Notes: a model not told the origin generated them from the sequence alone. A DNA stretch of 64,000 nucleotides from Hyposmocoma kahamanoa (GCF_003589595.1 NW_020653851.1:24396326-24460325), one strand, 5' to 3'. Counted from the first letter of the stretch, positions 10,816-23,337 are shown. Translations and numbers: made by a program.

Positions 10816-11022
10816 GCCTCGGTGGCCGAACGGTTACCGCGCTAGACTGCCACGCAGAGGTCCCGGGTTGGATTCCTGAGCCGAGAGAAATATGAATATG
10901 ACCTACATTTATTGTATTGCATTGTATTTGTCTCGTGAGTTTTGGTGTACATTTGTGGTTATCTATGTGTGTCCACGGCACCCGCGAAACAATTTCCCTA
11001 GTACGGGGCCATGAGTGTGTGA
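10816..11022 (+). repeat. SINE1 copy (tRNA-derived)
   Basis: The tRNA-like head starts GCCTCGGTGGCCGAACGG (A box) and contains GGTTGGATTCC (a mutated B box). The body has GAGTTTTGGTGTACATTTG and GTGTCCACGGCACCCGCGA. The copy stops at ATGAGTGTGTGAAAAAAG, so it lacks the GCGTTATTATT tail. It resembles a tRNA but is too short of pairing and too repeat-associated to be a gene. Confidence 0.85.
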
Positions 11023-11272
11023 AAAAAGAAACAACGTTTATAAACTATTGGCCACATATAACAGAACGCTGAATTGGAACAAAAAAAAACTCAAATTAAA
11101 AGTAATGGTGTGGCCACTGGTTCAAGAGGATATTGTTATCTTAAGTCAACCTTTTTTTAACGTTCCACTATGTATATATGTCGATAAGTGTACATACGTA
11201 TTATCATCACGCCTGTCTTTCGCTGGGATGTACTTGTACAATGTACTTTACTTAGAAATTAAACCCATAGGC

Positions 11273-11348
11273 ACTTGCTGTCGCAGGGATTCGAACCGTC
11301 GTCCTCTCAATTGAGAAATTAATGTTCTCCCATTGAAATATTACCGCT
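11273..11348 (-). repeat. SINE2 copy, tRNA head only
   Basis: In reverse orientation it reads AGCGGTAATATTTCAATGGG ... GGTTCGAATCCCTGCGA, a diverged version of the tRNA-like head found at 44520. The body is largely missing. Confidence 0.6.
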
Positions 11349-12854
11349 CTCATATATAATAGATTTGAATGAAAACAGTTGACTTGTTTATATAGTTTTA
11401 TACATTTGTAATCAAAAATATGTAAACATGTCACCCAACACCACATTGATTTGGCCCATCCCTATACCCACTACTTGATAGTAGGGGTGGAAAGGGGGTG
11501 GAATTAAGATATAAGTTGACCCTGCCTTCCCCCAATACATACGATATGAGACCAGGGACTGGCGACGGTGGCGCAGGCTCTGTAGACCGCGTGTGACGAA
11601 TTTATGGAAACTTCGGGACACCACCCGTTAGTATGTAAATGCTGTTAAAATCGTTATGAATGCATTTGTTTCCTTTCCTTGTTCACTACGATCTGTGCGA
11701 CACAACTCAGCTTCATTTTGTTGAAGGGAGTGTTTTTCAGTTTCAAGATAGTGTATGTGTCAATTTTGGGGTATTTTTTAATGGAAAATGATTTTATTTG
11801 CGCCTTCTCGAAGCTGGCATATACGTGAAATCGCCTCCATATTATAAAAGACACCAGTCCCCTACGTTGTATGTTGTATGGATTTACGGGACTGCATCGC
11901 GTGTCCCGCGCAGGTGTGTCCCGCACTTTACCGCTTCTCCCGGCACGTTCCACCATTTCGCCAGAATTTAAAGGAGGACTTTTAAAATTTCAACTTTTTA
12001 AACTCTTGCTCTTGTTGTTGTTGCAATGGAGTGCTCGCTTCGCATTTGTTTCTGGGGATTTTCTGCAAACTTAACATTCTGTTTTAAAAATGTTAGGTTT
12101 GGTTCCAGCCGCGCGTTATCTCTAAGTTTCATGTTCCAATTATACTTTTTTCGTTTACCAAAGTTTTATAAAACAAGTGTAAAGCGTTTCATTTGATTAA
12201 CTTTAATTGAATAAAAATATTTCAAATATTTTTATCGACATCTGTTCTAAAGAATAACAAGAAAAAATTTTAGAATATGTCCACCAGTGCTGTAGTACAA
12301 AACCACAACTACGTTTATATATAGACCCGCATTGCACGTGTTACCATCTATCTAGACATTCTCAATTTTACCTGATACAAACTAAGTTTCAAATGACGAT
12401 TGTGAATTGACCAATGACAGCAGCGTTTCTTTACGAGACACAATACTGCGTGAAATGGTTCGTTTCACGTATTCATGGATCATATGTTTACGCGCGGGCG
12501 CCGTTATCGTATTGACAGTCTGAGAAATCCGCGCGCTTACGCGAGTCGCAGAGAAATCGTCGCTTCGTTTGAAAAATAGACAAACACAGAGACAAATGAT
12601 CGGATAGTAACGGACGCGGTTCGACAGTGTTGTCAATCGTCGATAAAAGGTGTCGACTAATGTGAGGCTGAAAAAAGATTGAATTGTACATTTTATATAT
12701 TATATTTTACATACACACGTACAATATAAATTTTATATAATATATACCTATTACACACAATTTATATATACTGGGTTTTTTAAATACTAACAACCTTGCA
12801 GGACTAGCTTACTAGTATTGAGTAACATCCATATAGTGTCTCCTCCTGCCTGCT
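11349..12854. other. Non-coding DNA, no gene seen
   Basis: It contains no recognised gene. An AT-only tract with TATATA runs lies at about 12690-12770. Open frames on both strands around 11650-12070 and 12380-12690 have no recognisable domain. Confidence 0.5.
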
Positions 12855-13080
12855 GCCTCCGTGGCCGAACGGTTACCATGCCGGACTGCCACGCAGAGGC
12901 CCCAGGTTCGATTCCCGGGCCGGGAGAAATATTTGTACGGCCTACATTTATTTCTCTCGTGAGTTTGGGTGTAATTTGTGGTTGTCTATGTGTGTGTCCA
13001 TAGCACCCGCGACACAGGGTTTCCCTAGTGCGGGGCTATGTTGAGTATGTGCGTTATTATTATTATTATAAAAAAAAAGA
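12855..13080 (+). repeat. SINE1 copy, full length, young
   Basis: It has an intact tRNA-like head (GCCTCCGTGGCCGAACGG ... GGTTCGATTCCCGGGCCGGG), a conserved body, and a GTGCGTTATTATTATTATTA plus A-run tail. By eye it is nearly identical to the copy at 23338-23548, with only scattered single differences, implying recent retroposition of this subfamily. Transcription would be from the internal A and B boxes by RNA polymerase III. Confidence 0.9.
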
Positions 13081-15990
13081 AAAGTGTATAATCAGAATTA
13101 GAGACAAAATGTCATTTAATTTGTTTGAAAAGTATTCTGCCATTTGCCTGATGAGTTGCCAAGGATGGATGGCCCTTATTTCGTTTCTATTTCTGGTTAT
13201 ATACATACTATATGATAACATCATAACAACAACTTTGTTCCGTGGCTTTTGACGAAACATGACAAATATTCCAAAAACAAACTTTTCAGTTTTTTTGTAC
13301 TTTCTGACACTTTTTAGGTCCGAATTTTGTAGTAAGGTAGTAAGTTCAGACGCGCATCCTCTCCGACGACTCCCGCATTTTGCACAGGGTTATCACCATT
13401 TAGAGCCATCTATTTAAATAGTTTTATTTCTGTGAGAGAGTAAAATCTGACGAATTTAATTCTTAAAAGTCATGGAACAAAAGTTGTTATTTATGATGTT
13501 TATAGTAATATGGTCCTGCAAGTTTGTTAGTATTTTACAAATAAGTCTAAGAACAATTCCCCGTACCATAACCCTTTTGTACTTTTGTGCATATACTTAT
13601 GCTGTTGGTATATATTTAAAGAAAATTTATATATAATTATAATATACCTGCTAATGGACCAGGCTTGTTAGTATATATTTTTGTGGACGCACGCACGCAC
13701 GCACACTCACACGCAAGTTGAACTTCACAATTATTTTTTATGACACATGCTACATTTAAGCGAGGATAAACGAAACTTATAATCGTCACAATATACGTAA
13801 TGTAATGGAGTTACAGCTCGGTGAAGTTCGTAAATTCAGTGCACTACTGCTACACCGATCCGATCAGTTATCGAACATCAAAATTATATTATCGATATGA
13901 AACGACAAACAGCACTAAAGGCGAAGACGGAGCGAAGATACAAGCCGATATGTCGAGGCACTATCGCAGATTGATCGTCCGTCGAAAGATAGTCTAAAGC
14001 CACCGCTCAGCATTGGGTTCGTTTACTAAACGTAATCTTAGGTCTGACGCAAGCTTACGTCGTAAGTGCCTAGAATAATCTTCGTAACTTATTTTAGAAT
14101 TGAAAAAGATCACATTGTCGCAATAGTGATTTATTTTTTTGTGAACATATCGTATCATTGTTATAGATAAGCGATAGAAATCGTTATCAGACAAATGTGC
14201 TGGTCTGGCTACGCGAGTAAATTGTTAGACAAACACAACCGCGCCCCCGCAAACATCGGGTCCTAAAGCTCATCAAACTAATTAGAAAGTGAACTCGACA
14301 CGGCGCAACTTTTGTGAAGATTTTAAAGTCCTTTTAATACACGCCTGACGCGGAATTCCCGAATCCCGAGCGAACCATCACCTAATTAATTGCAGAGAAT
14401 AAAGGAGTCGGATAAAAGTTTTGTGTACTCTGTTATCTTGCATGGGCTTAGGACACAGCGAATGAGAGCCGACATCAAAGCGGCCGTTCATACCGACACA
14501 CAACTTTAACAAATTGTTGTGAAAGCCGCGCTCACCGCGGCCTCGCGCCCCGCGCCCCGCACCCCGCGCCCCGCGCCGCCTTGCGACGCTGCGCCACCTA
14601 TGGAAGCAACATCCGCAAAGTTTCATCCTATTTTTACGGCGAAAGGGATGAGCCACACCCAAACTCCACATAAAACGAGCGAGATGGCGCAAACTTGCCT
14701 AGATTTTATTTATTAGCATTTTCGTGGCAAACATAACATCTCCCGATTTTCTGTGTTGTTTTCGACGCAGCGTTTATATAAGAATTTGCTCCATCTAAAA
14801 TGTTTATCCCTTAGTAAGTCTGGAATTGCCCATTACTTTAAATAAACGAGGAGGCGTTTGTGCGGAGGTGAAAAAGTTTCATCTCGAGAAGCATGTTCTC
14901 ACATAAATGCTGCCAAGTAAAATACAAGTAGGCCGGCTCAGTGTTATCTCGTGGCGAGGGTAGTTAATTAAGGTGGCACTCGTCGACCTGTGCTGTGTAA
15001 TTGTAACCAATTTCTAGGGACCAGACACGTAATTTGGTAACTTGTATTCGAGAGTAATTTCGTGTACAGGTTCGCTTGTATTGCCCGCAGCTGCACGACA
15101 TAGACAAACAAAGTTCCCCTATGTTTCCAAATCAAGATTTGAATTATTTAGATATAGTCCTTAGTACCTCTATGTCTATTATGCTTACTATTTTACGATC
15201 TAATCTATACATAGATTGAAAATATCAAAATAAATTTCGTAACTTCATTAATTTTTAATAAGAATGCAATGTTGTTGTCAACTACTTATTTAAATTTTTT
15301 ATGTCGTTTGCATGAACCTCTCTGAAATATTATAAATTTTGGTGCCCCAATAGGGTATATGGACCAACACTGTGATATCTTAAAGATCAATTTACCACAA
15401 AGTGTACATGTTAGCAATAATACATAAATAAAAAGTAAATCGAGACGGTAACAGCGGTGGCGCGAGCGTTTGTCTTTCATCGCTCTGTCGCAGACCTTCG
15501 GGTGGCTACATTGTTTTCCTGAACTAGTGGGTCTTGAGCCGAGCCAGTAATAGAGTTCCATTGTACTATTAACATTGCAAATGGAAGTCAAACAGTTCAG
15601 CTGCATTGTAAGAAACGAATTGTCACAATTGTGCAAAAGTAGCACGTCCACCGGCCGTACATGTAAGTGTTGGTATAATTACGCGAATTAAGAAATAGTA
15701 AAATGTTATTCATACACGCAAAAACTTTTGTTGCGTTTGACGTGTACTCACATGGCTGGTATGGCTCATCGTCTCTCCGAAACCCCTGTCCGAAATCCCC
15801 TTTACAAACAATTACCAAGCAACATTTATCGAATCTCAGTAAATGCAGGCTCTAATGGATTCATCACATTCCCTCGTCATCGCTGCGTTTCATCGCATCG
15901 CATAATTATCAGCTATTAAAGGGAACCAATGTTCCGCGAGTTAAAACATTAATGGGAACAAACAATCCACTGCCATAAACGATTGTATTG
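13081..15990. other. Non-coding DNA with simple repeats
   Basis: No gene recognised. It includes a short (ACGC)n tract at about 13686-13705 and a C/G-only block of CGCGCCCCGCGCCCCGC type at 14540-14582 that creates spurious Pro/Arg-rich open frames on both strands. Confidence 0.5.
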
Positions 15991-15994
15991 CATA

Positions 15995-17270
15995 GGGTGC
16001 ACTATAAGTTTCCGGAACTGGCCACTTACATAAACAATATTTAAAAAGTAATTACAACATTTGAAAATGGAACTCTGGCTGTAGAATACAGTTTGTTTCA
16101 TCTGACTGTCACTTGTTTTTACATTGTAGCGTCTTTCTAGAAATTGGTTGTCTACGTCATCTTGGATTTACTCGTGAAAATTTTCGTAGTATGATCTTCT
16201 ACGACTTTACGTGTAATTTAACAACTCAGCGGAGCTTCGCTCGGCTTCAAACTGCTTTTGGCGACAAAACGCAAGACGACTATTTATAGCTGGTTTGCAG
16301 AATTCAAACGCGGTCGAGTCAATCTCAGTGACGAATTTCGTGACGGTCGCCCGTCCACTGCTGTGAGCAACAAAAACATCGATGATGTGCGCCGTATGAT
16401 CAAAACAAACAAGCATGTGACATACCATGAGATTCGGGCTTCTTTAGGCATAGACATGAGTTAAATACAATCAATACTACACAAACATTTGGGTGTGAAA
16501 AAGCTGTGCTCTCGGTGGATCCCACACAATTTGACTTAGGCTCAAAAAACGAATCGCGTCACTTGGTGCAATGCCATGCTTAACAGATTCAACGAAGGAG
16601 CGTCAATTTTGGTATGGGACATAGTAACAGGTGACGAAACATGGATGTATAGTTACGATCCTAAAACAATGCAGCAATCGAGCGTATGGGTCTTTCGAGA
16701 TGAGCCGAAACCAACCAAAGTGGCGCGCGTGCAGAGTGCTTCCAAGCGGATGATTGCTTCTTTTTTTAATAAAACTGGACACATGGCTACTGTTGCTTTT
16801 GAGAATCGTTGTACCGTGAATAGTGATTGGTATACGACCACTTGTTTGCCGGAAGTTATTAACAAACTCCGTAAAAATAACTGTAAACGCCATATCATCT
16901 TGCACCACAAAAATGCCAGTTCTCACACGGCCAGACAGACAAATGAATTTTTGAAGGTGAACAACGTTGACCTTATGAGCCATCGTTCGTACAGTCCCAA
17001 CCTGGCACCTTGTGACTTTTATTTATTTCCAAAAACTAACAACCAGTTACATGGTCAGCGATTTTCATCACCTGAAGAGGCTGTCGAAGAGTATGAAAAA
17101 TATGTTTCAGAGATTGTCACGGAGGAGTGGCATAAATGTTTTCAAAATTGGTTCTTTCGTATGAAAAAGTGCGTTAACGCTAACGGAGAATATTTTGAGA
17201 AACAATAAATTCATTTCTGACCTTTATAGTACTTTTTTCTTATTCATTCCGAATACTTATACTTCTAGTA
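15995..17270 (+). mobile_element. Inactive mariner (DD34D) DNA transposon
   Basis: The coding region lies between imperfect inverted repeats. TATAAGTTTCCGGAA at 16003-16017 matches the reverse complement of 17247-17261 at 13 of 15 positions, and the outermost bases are too diverged to fix exact ends. TA dinucleotides occur at both likely borders, as expected for mariner. The total length of about 1.27 kb is normal for the family. The transposase inside is broken (see the pseudogene), so the copy could not move on its own. Confidence 0.85.
16170..17208 (+). pseudogene. Mariner transposase pseudogene
   Basis: Mariner transposases cut and paste DNA using three metal-binding Asp residues. The N-terminal helix-turn-helix part begins at about 16170 in one frame (ENFRSMIFYDF), shifts frame near 16260, and continues as KTTIYSWFAEFKRGRVNLSD. 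In-frame stops follow at 16462-16464 and 16537-16539. The catalytic half is open from 16576 to 17208. It keeps the first Asp (TGDE, 16633-16635) and the third Asp (APCD, 17014-17016; 34 residues after the second position). The second Asp, normally in HHDNASSH, is Lys (HHKNASSH, 16909-16911). A missing catalytic residue plus a frameshift and two stops make it non-functional. The end VNANGEYFEKQ is typical of the family. Confidence 0.9.
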
Positions 17271-17705
17271 CTAGGCGGATTTCGAAAGGGGTTTACACAA
17301 ACAAACAACTATAACAGCAACTAATTGATCGCGTTTACCGTGTATGGGGAACCTTTAAACATCAATATAATTGTGGTTTTTCACACAAGTTTGGTGTGTC
17401 ATAAGGTAACTGTTATAGGATTGCTTGGAATTATAGAGTACAGGACACATATGATGTAGTTATTAGACCACAACTCACGGGTTTCCCGCCTGTCTAAATT
17501 CCAGAATGAACACAATGCAACAGTGGGTATATTCTCGGACTCGCTAACCTGCCTCTTCTTACTAAACTTACTACCATTTACATTGTAATGCTTTTTCTTT
17601 CCATAAACGTCGAAGATTAACATTATAGTGCACTTTCTCACAACTTCCTCTGCCTTTAAGCAAAATGAATAATTTGTACTCAATATAACAAGGGTTAATG
17701 ATTAG
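17271..17705. other. Non-coding DNA, nothing seen
   Basis: The interval between mariner and the next family-A copy has no recognised element. Confidence 0.5.
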
Positions 17706-18016
17706 GTTTAGTAGCAGTAGACCTCCTTGTGAAAGAATTCGTCTATGAAAGTACTGCCACTTTACCTATTTGTGCCGCCAAGCAGCAATGTGAGCATTAC
17801 CGTATTACGGTTTTGAAGGGTAAGCGTGCTGGTGAAAACACAGGCACATGGGACTTGCCAACTTATGTCTCAGCGTGACGGGCGCAATGGCGGTGCCCCT
17901 CAGATCTTTGTGACTTAAAGCGTTTGTTTATCACTGCGACTATTATAGACAGGTGTGTCGCTTACCGCCAGGCGCACGACTTGTTCATTCCATCACTTGG
18001 TATTATAAAAAAAGGT
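17706..18016 (+). repeat. Family-A dispersed repeat, full length
   Basis: It runs from TTTAGTAGCAGTAGACCTCC to CCATCACTTGGTATTATAAA plus an A-run. It is the clearest example of both ends of the family in this window. Confidence 0.85.
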
Positions 18017-18124
18017 TCATCAATATTAAGGAATAGATAAACTTAGTTAACTCTGTACTGCCATATAATAAAGAAACACAATTTAACACAACAATAATAC
18101 TAGGTGCAACGTTACTTAGTTTTC

Positions 18125-18770
18125 TTTTAATTAATGGACTTGACCACTATCTAGCTCTGGAGCAAAGATAGGATCTACGATGGAACGAGCTCGCCCAGAA
18201 GATGCCTATCCAGTCGCATATTAAAGTTATTCGGGTTGTATGAGCTCGGAAACACAGTTGCAGGCAGGGAATTCTGTTCCTGGGCTGTGCGCATAATAAA
18301 AGATGACGAAAAGAGCTTAGTACGCCTGAAAGGAATGTCGACCAAGTATGGATGATATCCCGCCGTGCAGTGGATGTCCGATGGTTAAAGGGGGCGGGCG
18401 GGCCGACAGAGAGGCAACTTTGCGCCCGGTGGGCTAAACTATGAAGTTTAGATTCGAGCTAATCGTCGCCAATAAGTCTCCTGTCACTGCGTTCAATCGA
18501 ATCAAGAGCCTCAAGTTGGTACTTCGCTGCGCCATCCCACAGGTGACTGCAATACTCCCTGCAAGACCGTACTTGCGCTTTGTACAGAATTAATAGCTTT
18601 CCAGGCGCGAAATATCGCTTAACCTTATTAAGGATACCCAGCTTTTTTATTGCAATAGCATACGCCTTAGATTCAAAATTAGCGTCTCAATGTTATGCCA
18701 AGGAGCTCCAGGTCGGTAAGAGCGACAGATCTACCCCGAAAAGTGAGAGTCAGATCAAATTGAAATAGTA
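18125..18770 (-). pseudogene. Jockey-like LINE RT C-terminal fragment
   Basis: On the reverse strand the frames read LNKVKRYFAPGKLLILYKAQ, VRSCREYCSHLWDGAAKYQL and EALDSIERS, then after a shift VDIPFRRTKLFSSSFIMRTA and LPATVFPSSYNPNNFNMRL. This is the thumb and C-terminal region of an insect jockey-like LINE reverse transcriptase. The family is that of the 8698 and 20670 copies, but this one is better preserved. There are frameshifts near 18690, 18440 and 18300. The 3' end faces the family-A repeat at 17706-18016. Confidence 0.75.
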
Positions 18771-19811
18771 TTACTGATCAATATCCACGTATAAAAAAGC
18801 ATGCAATAACGAACTCGTAACAGTTTAAGCTATACGCACTTCTTTACAAATCCTATATTTACAAAATATAATGTTAACCTAATTCACCGTGTTCTATTCA
18901 CAGCAAATAACCCTACGATATAAAGATGATTCAGCTACTCACGTACTTATAACTACACGAACTTCTCAAATTTGTCGGCTTATACCTAGCTCCGGTTCGA
19001 AAGCTCAAGGAGGGGAAGGGCATACTCAATCATGTAATGCGGTAATTTATAAAGCTGGTACCCACTTAGATGAATAATTGACAGTCATGTATATAACATT
19101 TTATTCATTTAAGGTTCAAGGAGAAGCTTAACTGTGTGAAGGTTTAGAACTAATTAATTAAAAGTAAACAAACTTCAGTTGTCTGTCGCAAGCAAAAACC
19201 AGTCAAATACAATATTTAGTAGTGTGTTTCATACGTCGTATTACTGCCGTACCTTTTGATTTGATCTCTTTAGTATGGTTGTGAAGCGCATGACAGGACG
19301 CGTGAATTCCGTAAATTCCTCTTTTCTTTTAAATAGTTTGTGTCGGTCCTCTGTCCGTTTTCATTGTCCTCCTAATTATGGTACAATGTTATACTAATTA
19401 AAATTTACGAAGAGCAAAATGTCGTTAAAATAAAAAATGTAACATTAAAAGGAAATAACGATAAAAACAAAAAAAAACAAACACAAAATAAAGATAATGC
19501 TGATTATACTGACGAAATAATTACGTTTTTAATTAAAACCGTGTTCCAGTTGCCTTAAATGCTGATTGCGTAGATTAATCAGAGATCAATGGGAAATTAT
19601 TAATAAGCCGGATTTTGCTCGGCCGTTTCTCGTTTTGGGGTTAAATCAACGTTGTGCGTCTGTAGCCGTTATCGCGTTATTTTATTACCTATATTTAAAT
19701 TTTTCAATTAGAAGTTTGGATTATTATTGATAAATATCTTTTAAGTATGTAATGTAATCATGACAAAGATCTGTTTGAAATGTTGTGCAAGGTTCGAACC
19801 AAACTTACAAT
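18771..19811. other. Non-coding AT-rich DNA, nothing seen
   Basis: No gene or recognisable repeat was found. Confidence 0.5.
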
Positions 19812-20215
19812 CTAATAATAATAATAAATTTATTTACCATAACTTACAATTAACAATCACATATTTGAACTATGATCCCAAAACTAGACTACGCCTGTCT
19901 CGTGGGAAGCAAAGCAGGTAAGATTAACCGAATAACAAAGCAGCTTATAGCAACAAGAATTAAGTTAAAAAAGAGTAAAATACAAAAAATAACAAAAAGA
20001 AATGCTTATTTTAAAAACAATAACCAATCACCACAGACATAACTAATTTTAAGTTACTTACATAATCTAACAATACGTATATTACACTTTGTGCTGTATG
20101 TTTAAGAGAGTATTAGGTGGGGGGGCCTGTGCGCGTGTGTGCGTGTGAGTGCGTGCACGAGCGTGCGAGAGAAAGTAGGACAGTGAAAGCGTCTGTCTCT
20201 GTCTCTTCAATAATC
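19812..20215 (-). repeat. LINE 3'-UTR/tail, reverse orientation
   Basis: AATAATAATAATAAATTTAT at about 19814 marks an AAT-type tail in reverse orientation. It is followed by ACTAGACTACGCCTGTCTCG and TGGGAAGCA, a sequence typical of lepidopteran LINE 3' ends. A GT/GC-rich tract (GTGCGCGTGTGTGCGTGTG) lies at about 20130-20165. No coding part is visible. Confidence 0.45.
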
Positions 20216-20582
20216 TGTTCAATAATTATAGGTAATATTATAAAACTTACGATAAAATATTGCAACAATTATTGACTACCGTGTAATACAAGTAAATAAA
20301 TTATTTATAATATAATTCAACTCTTAAAAATCTATCAAAACGGGTAAACTGGGTGCACCCCAGGACAATGACAGCGTGTTATACAAGTCCGGTTCCATTA
20401 TGTGATAATATGTCTTGGTGCTCCTCGCCAGGGAGTGAATCGCTTTTTTATAATATTGTGTGGTAATATCCATGTCGCGTGGGACCGACAAGAATAAGTA
20501 ACATGTTTGCGGGTTATGCTTACATACTTTTAACAGGAAAAAGAGAGAGAGAAGTATATTCTTCCTAAACATCAATGGCTTG
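20216..20582. other. Non-coding DNA, nothing seen
   Basis: The stretch between the LINE tail and the inverted-repeat structure has no recognised element. Confidence 0.5.
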
Positions 20583-20665
20583 ATACTGATGCCCGGTACC
20601 TTTGGTTATGCATACGATAGCACAGTGATGACGAGATATTGTGAATCTAATACTCCTGCTAACAC
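20583..20665. repeat. Left arm of inverted repeat
   Basis: Positions 20583-20631 are the exact reverse complement of 21796-21844 (49 bp, including TGATGCCCGGTACCTTTGG). Similarity continues with a few mismatches to about 20665 (AATCTAATACTCCT). The outer border carries a TA dinucleotide on each side. Confidence 0.9.
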
Positions 20666-20669
20666 CAAA

Positions 20670-21250
20670 GTGCCTAAAGAAACTCAGTGAAATGGCGAGC
20701 AGAGGGACTTATTGGCTGTGATTTTCTTAAGCAATCGAAACTTAAAATCTCGAACATCGCAAAAAAGTCGCCTACTTGTGTGTTTTACATCCGATACATT
20801 TCGGACAGTGTGCGCACGACTGCAATTTAGTTATTCCCTTACGACCCCACTTAAGATCGATTAGAAAGTCCCGAATACTCCAATATGCCATTGATATACA
20901 ACCCACTCGAACTATGTGCTTTGCTTCCTCCTTCCTAATACGTATGTAATAAAGTAATGGATATACTGCCGGGGCATCTGTGGTTCCCAAAAACTGCAGT
21001 TTGGGGCTAATCGGGACTAGAGTAAGTGTATGTATTTTTATTAAGCCGTTATAGCTTGAAAAACTACCACCTGTAGCATTTCTTTGGGTGGTGGGATAGT
21101 TTTAAGCGCTGTTATATAATCGGTTAAATACGCCGCTGAGCAAGCACAGCGAATAAATGTTTATATTGCCTGTTGAAACAATGGTATTTAAATAAAAAAT
21201 TTAGTACCTTGACAAGACTTATTAACTTACGTTGATATCATTTAGCTTTT
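20670..21250 (+). pseudogene. Jockey-like LINE RT remnant inside inverted repeat
   Basis: It begins with a RAEGLIGCDFL-like motif (compare ERRA.RLIGDDFL) and continues through blocks that align with 8870-9380: TCGGACAGTGTGCGCACGAC, CAACCCACTCGAACTATGTG, and TTTCTTTGGGTGGTGGGATAG. It is heavily mutated and encodes no protein. It begins almost directly after the left inverted arm. Confidence 0.65.
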
Positions 21251-21761
21251 TTACGAGAATACCCTGAAAAAGAAACACTATTTTAGTTTATAACCTGTAT
21301 AAGTGAAAAACTCAATCATTGCAGTGCGATGTACAATACATGTACAATGTACAATAGTTTCTGTCCAATGAAACATCAATTTCCACTAGATAGTCTGTTA
21401 AGTAAATTATGTGTAGTATTTTTTCAGATTTAATCAAATTTGTAAGTTTGCGCGATCGCCGCATATTCAATTAGAACAAGATAGATATGTTTATGAACAA
21501 CTCAATTACGGAGTTGTGGCAAATCAGGAATAATGAAATTTCAAAGACGATCAAATCATTTATTAGCGACAAACATGGTGGTCAGGATAACAAAGTAATA
21601 TAGTGAGTACAAACAAGTTCGCGAAAAATAAGACAGGCATGCAAAAAAACTCTCATTACTATAGTATCGACTGACAAGATCGCTATTCGTTTCAATAATT
21701 ACATGAAAATTACATTTTCAAAGTAATAAAGAAAAACCAGTCTAATCACAAGAAAATATAT
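21251..21761. other. Non-coding interior of inverted-repeat structure
   Basis: AT-rich with no coding sequence. ATGTACAATACATGTACAAT at about 21330 is a short local repeat. Confidence 0.5.
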
Positions 21762-21844
21762 TGTATAAAAGGAGTATTAGATACATAACATCTCTTCATC
21801 ACTGTGCTATCGTATGCATAACCAAAGGTACCGGGCATCAGTAT
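21762..21844. repeat. Right arm of inverted repeat
   Basis: The inverted partner of 20583-20665; the outer 49 bp (21796-21844) match perfectly. The enclosed unit is 1,262 bp. Confidence 0.9.
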
Positions 21845-22327
21845 TACCGTAGTGGGATATTTAAAACAAACAGTTATTTTTTTGTTTAAAGTTAGCTTTA
21901 AGCAAATTTGGTTAGCAAAAAAGGCCGCGCGGCCTGGCCAGTAATCGGAGAAGTACTCGTCACTATGATCTATTTACTGAAGCTATACATTTCGTTGTTT
22001 TGAAAAGTATGCGTGTTCATGTTCAGTGTCCCAAGGCACACCCCCACAATGGGGTACATTTTACTGATACAAAAAGAACTAAATGTACTAAAATGTGTAA
22101 AATGCCCTAAATATTTTACACCCGAATGAATCACCTTTTATTAAACAGTGACGAATTTCTTTCGAATATATTGTAACGCTATTTTTATTCAAACTTGTTG
22201 TATTTTGACAATATTTGATTTTTTTGTAATACTTATTTATTACTATGCAATATTGTGACATTAATAGTACCACACAAATGTACATATTTTAATTTGCTCT
22301 GTATTGCACTAATATACTTCAATACCA
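21845..22327. other. Non-coding DNA, nothing seen
   Basis: No gene or known repeat. A CGCGCGGCC block lies at about 21926. Confidence 0.5.
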
Positions 22328-22612
22328 ACTAACACAAGCGTTGACGGTACTGCCACCATACCTATTTCTGCCGCCCAGCAGTAATGTGAACTTATTACTG
22401 CGTTCTGGTGTTGAAGGGTAAGGGTACTGGTCAAATTACAGGCACATGGAACTTGTCAACTTATGTGTCAGGGTGACGGGCCCAGTGGCAGTGCTCCCGA
22501 GAACTTTGTGTAATTCAAAGCACTGGGTGGCACTGCTACTGTTATGGGCAGGCGTGTCGCTTACCATCAGGCGCATGACTTGTTCGTCCCATCACTTAGT
22601 AATAAAAAACTC
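22328..22612 (+). repeat. Family-A repeat, head missing
   Basis: It lacks the GAGCTCCTTGTG head but has all blocks from GGTACTGCCACCATACC to TTCGTCCCATCACTTAGTAA plus an A-run. Confidence 0.8.
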
Positions 22613-23335
22613 ACCTTAAGTGTTCACGCTTTCCGCTTCGCTGGCCGTCACACACAGTTTTTCTTTACTGTATTTGTTGTCCCTTCTTGAGTCACGAGTC
22701 CTAGTAAAAATATAACGGAGCTTTACGAACACCCCCGTCAGTCATAAAATATAGTCACTGTTTGTGTAATCCTGGCCCAAGTATGACACGCAACTTGTTC
22801 TATATAAAAACCTATAAAAAATAACATAAAAAGGTAGTATTAAGTTGGGACCTCTCCCTTTACAAATAGGCAAATCTCCAGTTTTGCTGGTGCGCATCAA
22901 GTTCACAATCCATCAAAATAACCTGCGAATCAGCACGACAAAAGCGCCCCGTGACCGGAAGCGGGCCGGCGCCTTTTATGACCGCTATCTACCGTCTTTA
23001 TACAAATGCGCGTTAGGAGCGTTTTTCCTCAACGCTATACAAATTCTAAACCACAAGCATTTGCAACGATATTTTTTAATTGATTACTTTCAAAGCACTC
23101 TCAAGTTGGATAACTTTATATTTCCTTGTTACTTTACATAAAATTTGGTATGAAGTTTTTTTTTCAAGAAATTTGTAGTCAAAGACTTTGTGAAATGAAA
23201 AAACCAAATATTGTACATGTCAAATGTGACATACTTATATGTATATTGACAGTTATCATCAAAGTTTTGAAAATTACTCGCCGTTGTTCCGTTAGCGGTG
23301 TTCAACGAGTGAAAAGTGTGTGTGTTTGCCTCAAT
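22613..23335. other. Non-coding DNA, nothing seen
   Basis: Open frames of about 100 codons at 22845-23141 and 23126-23455 have no domain. The second runs into the SINE. Confidence 0.5.
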
Positions 23336-23337
23336 TT

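Noticed and set aside
12855..12930. tRNA gene
   Set aside because: A and B boxes are present, but the same head is fused to a common body in four copies and the cloverleaf is not fully paired; this is the SINE1 head.
14519..14716. Pro/Arg-rich protein genes on both strands
   Set aside because: The openness comes from a CGCGCCCCGCGCCCC-type low-complexity block; there is no start context or domain.
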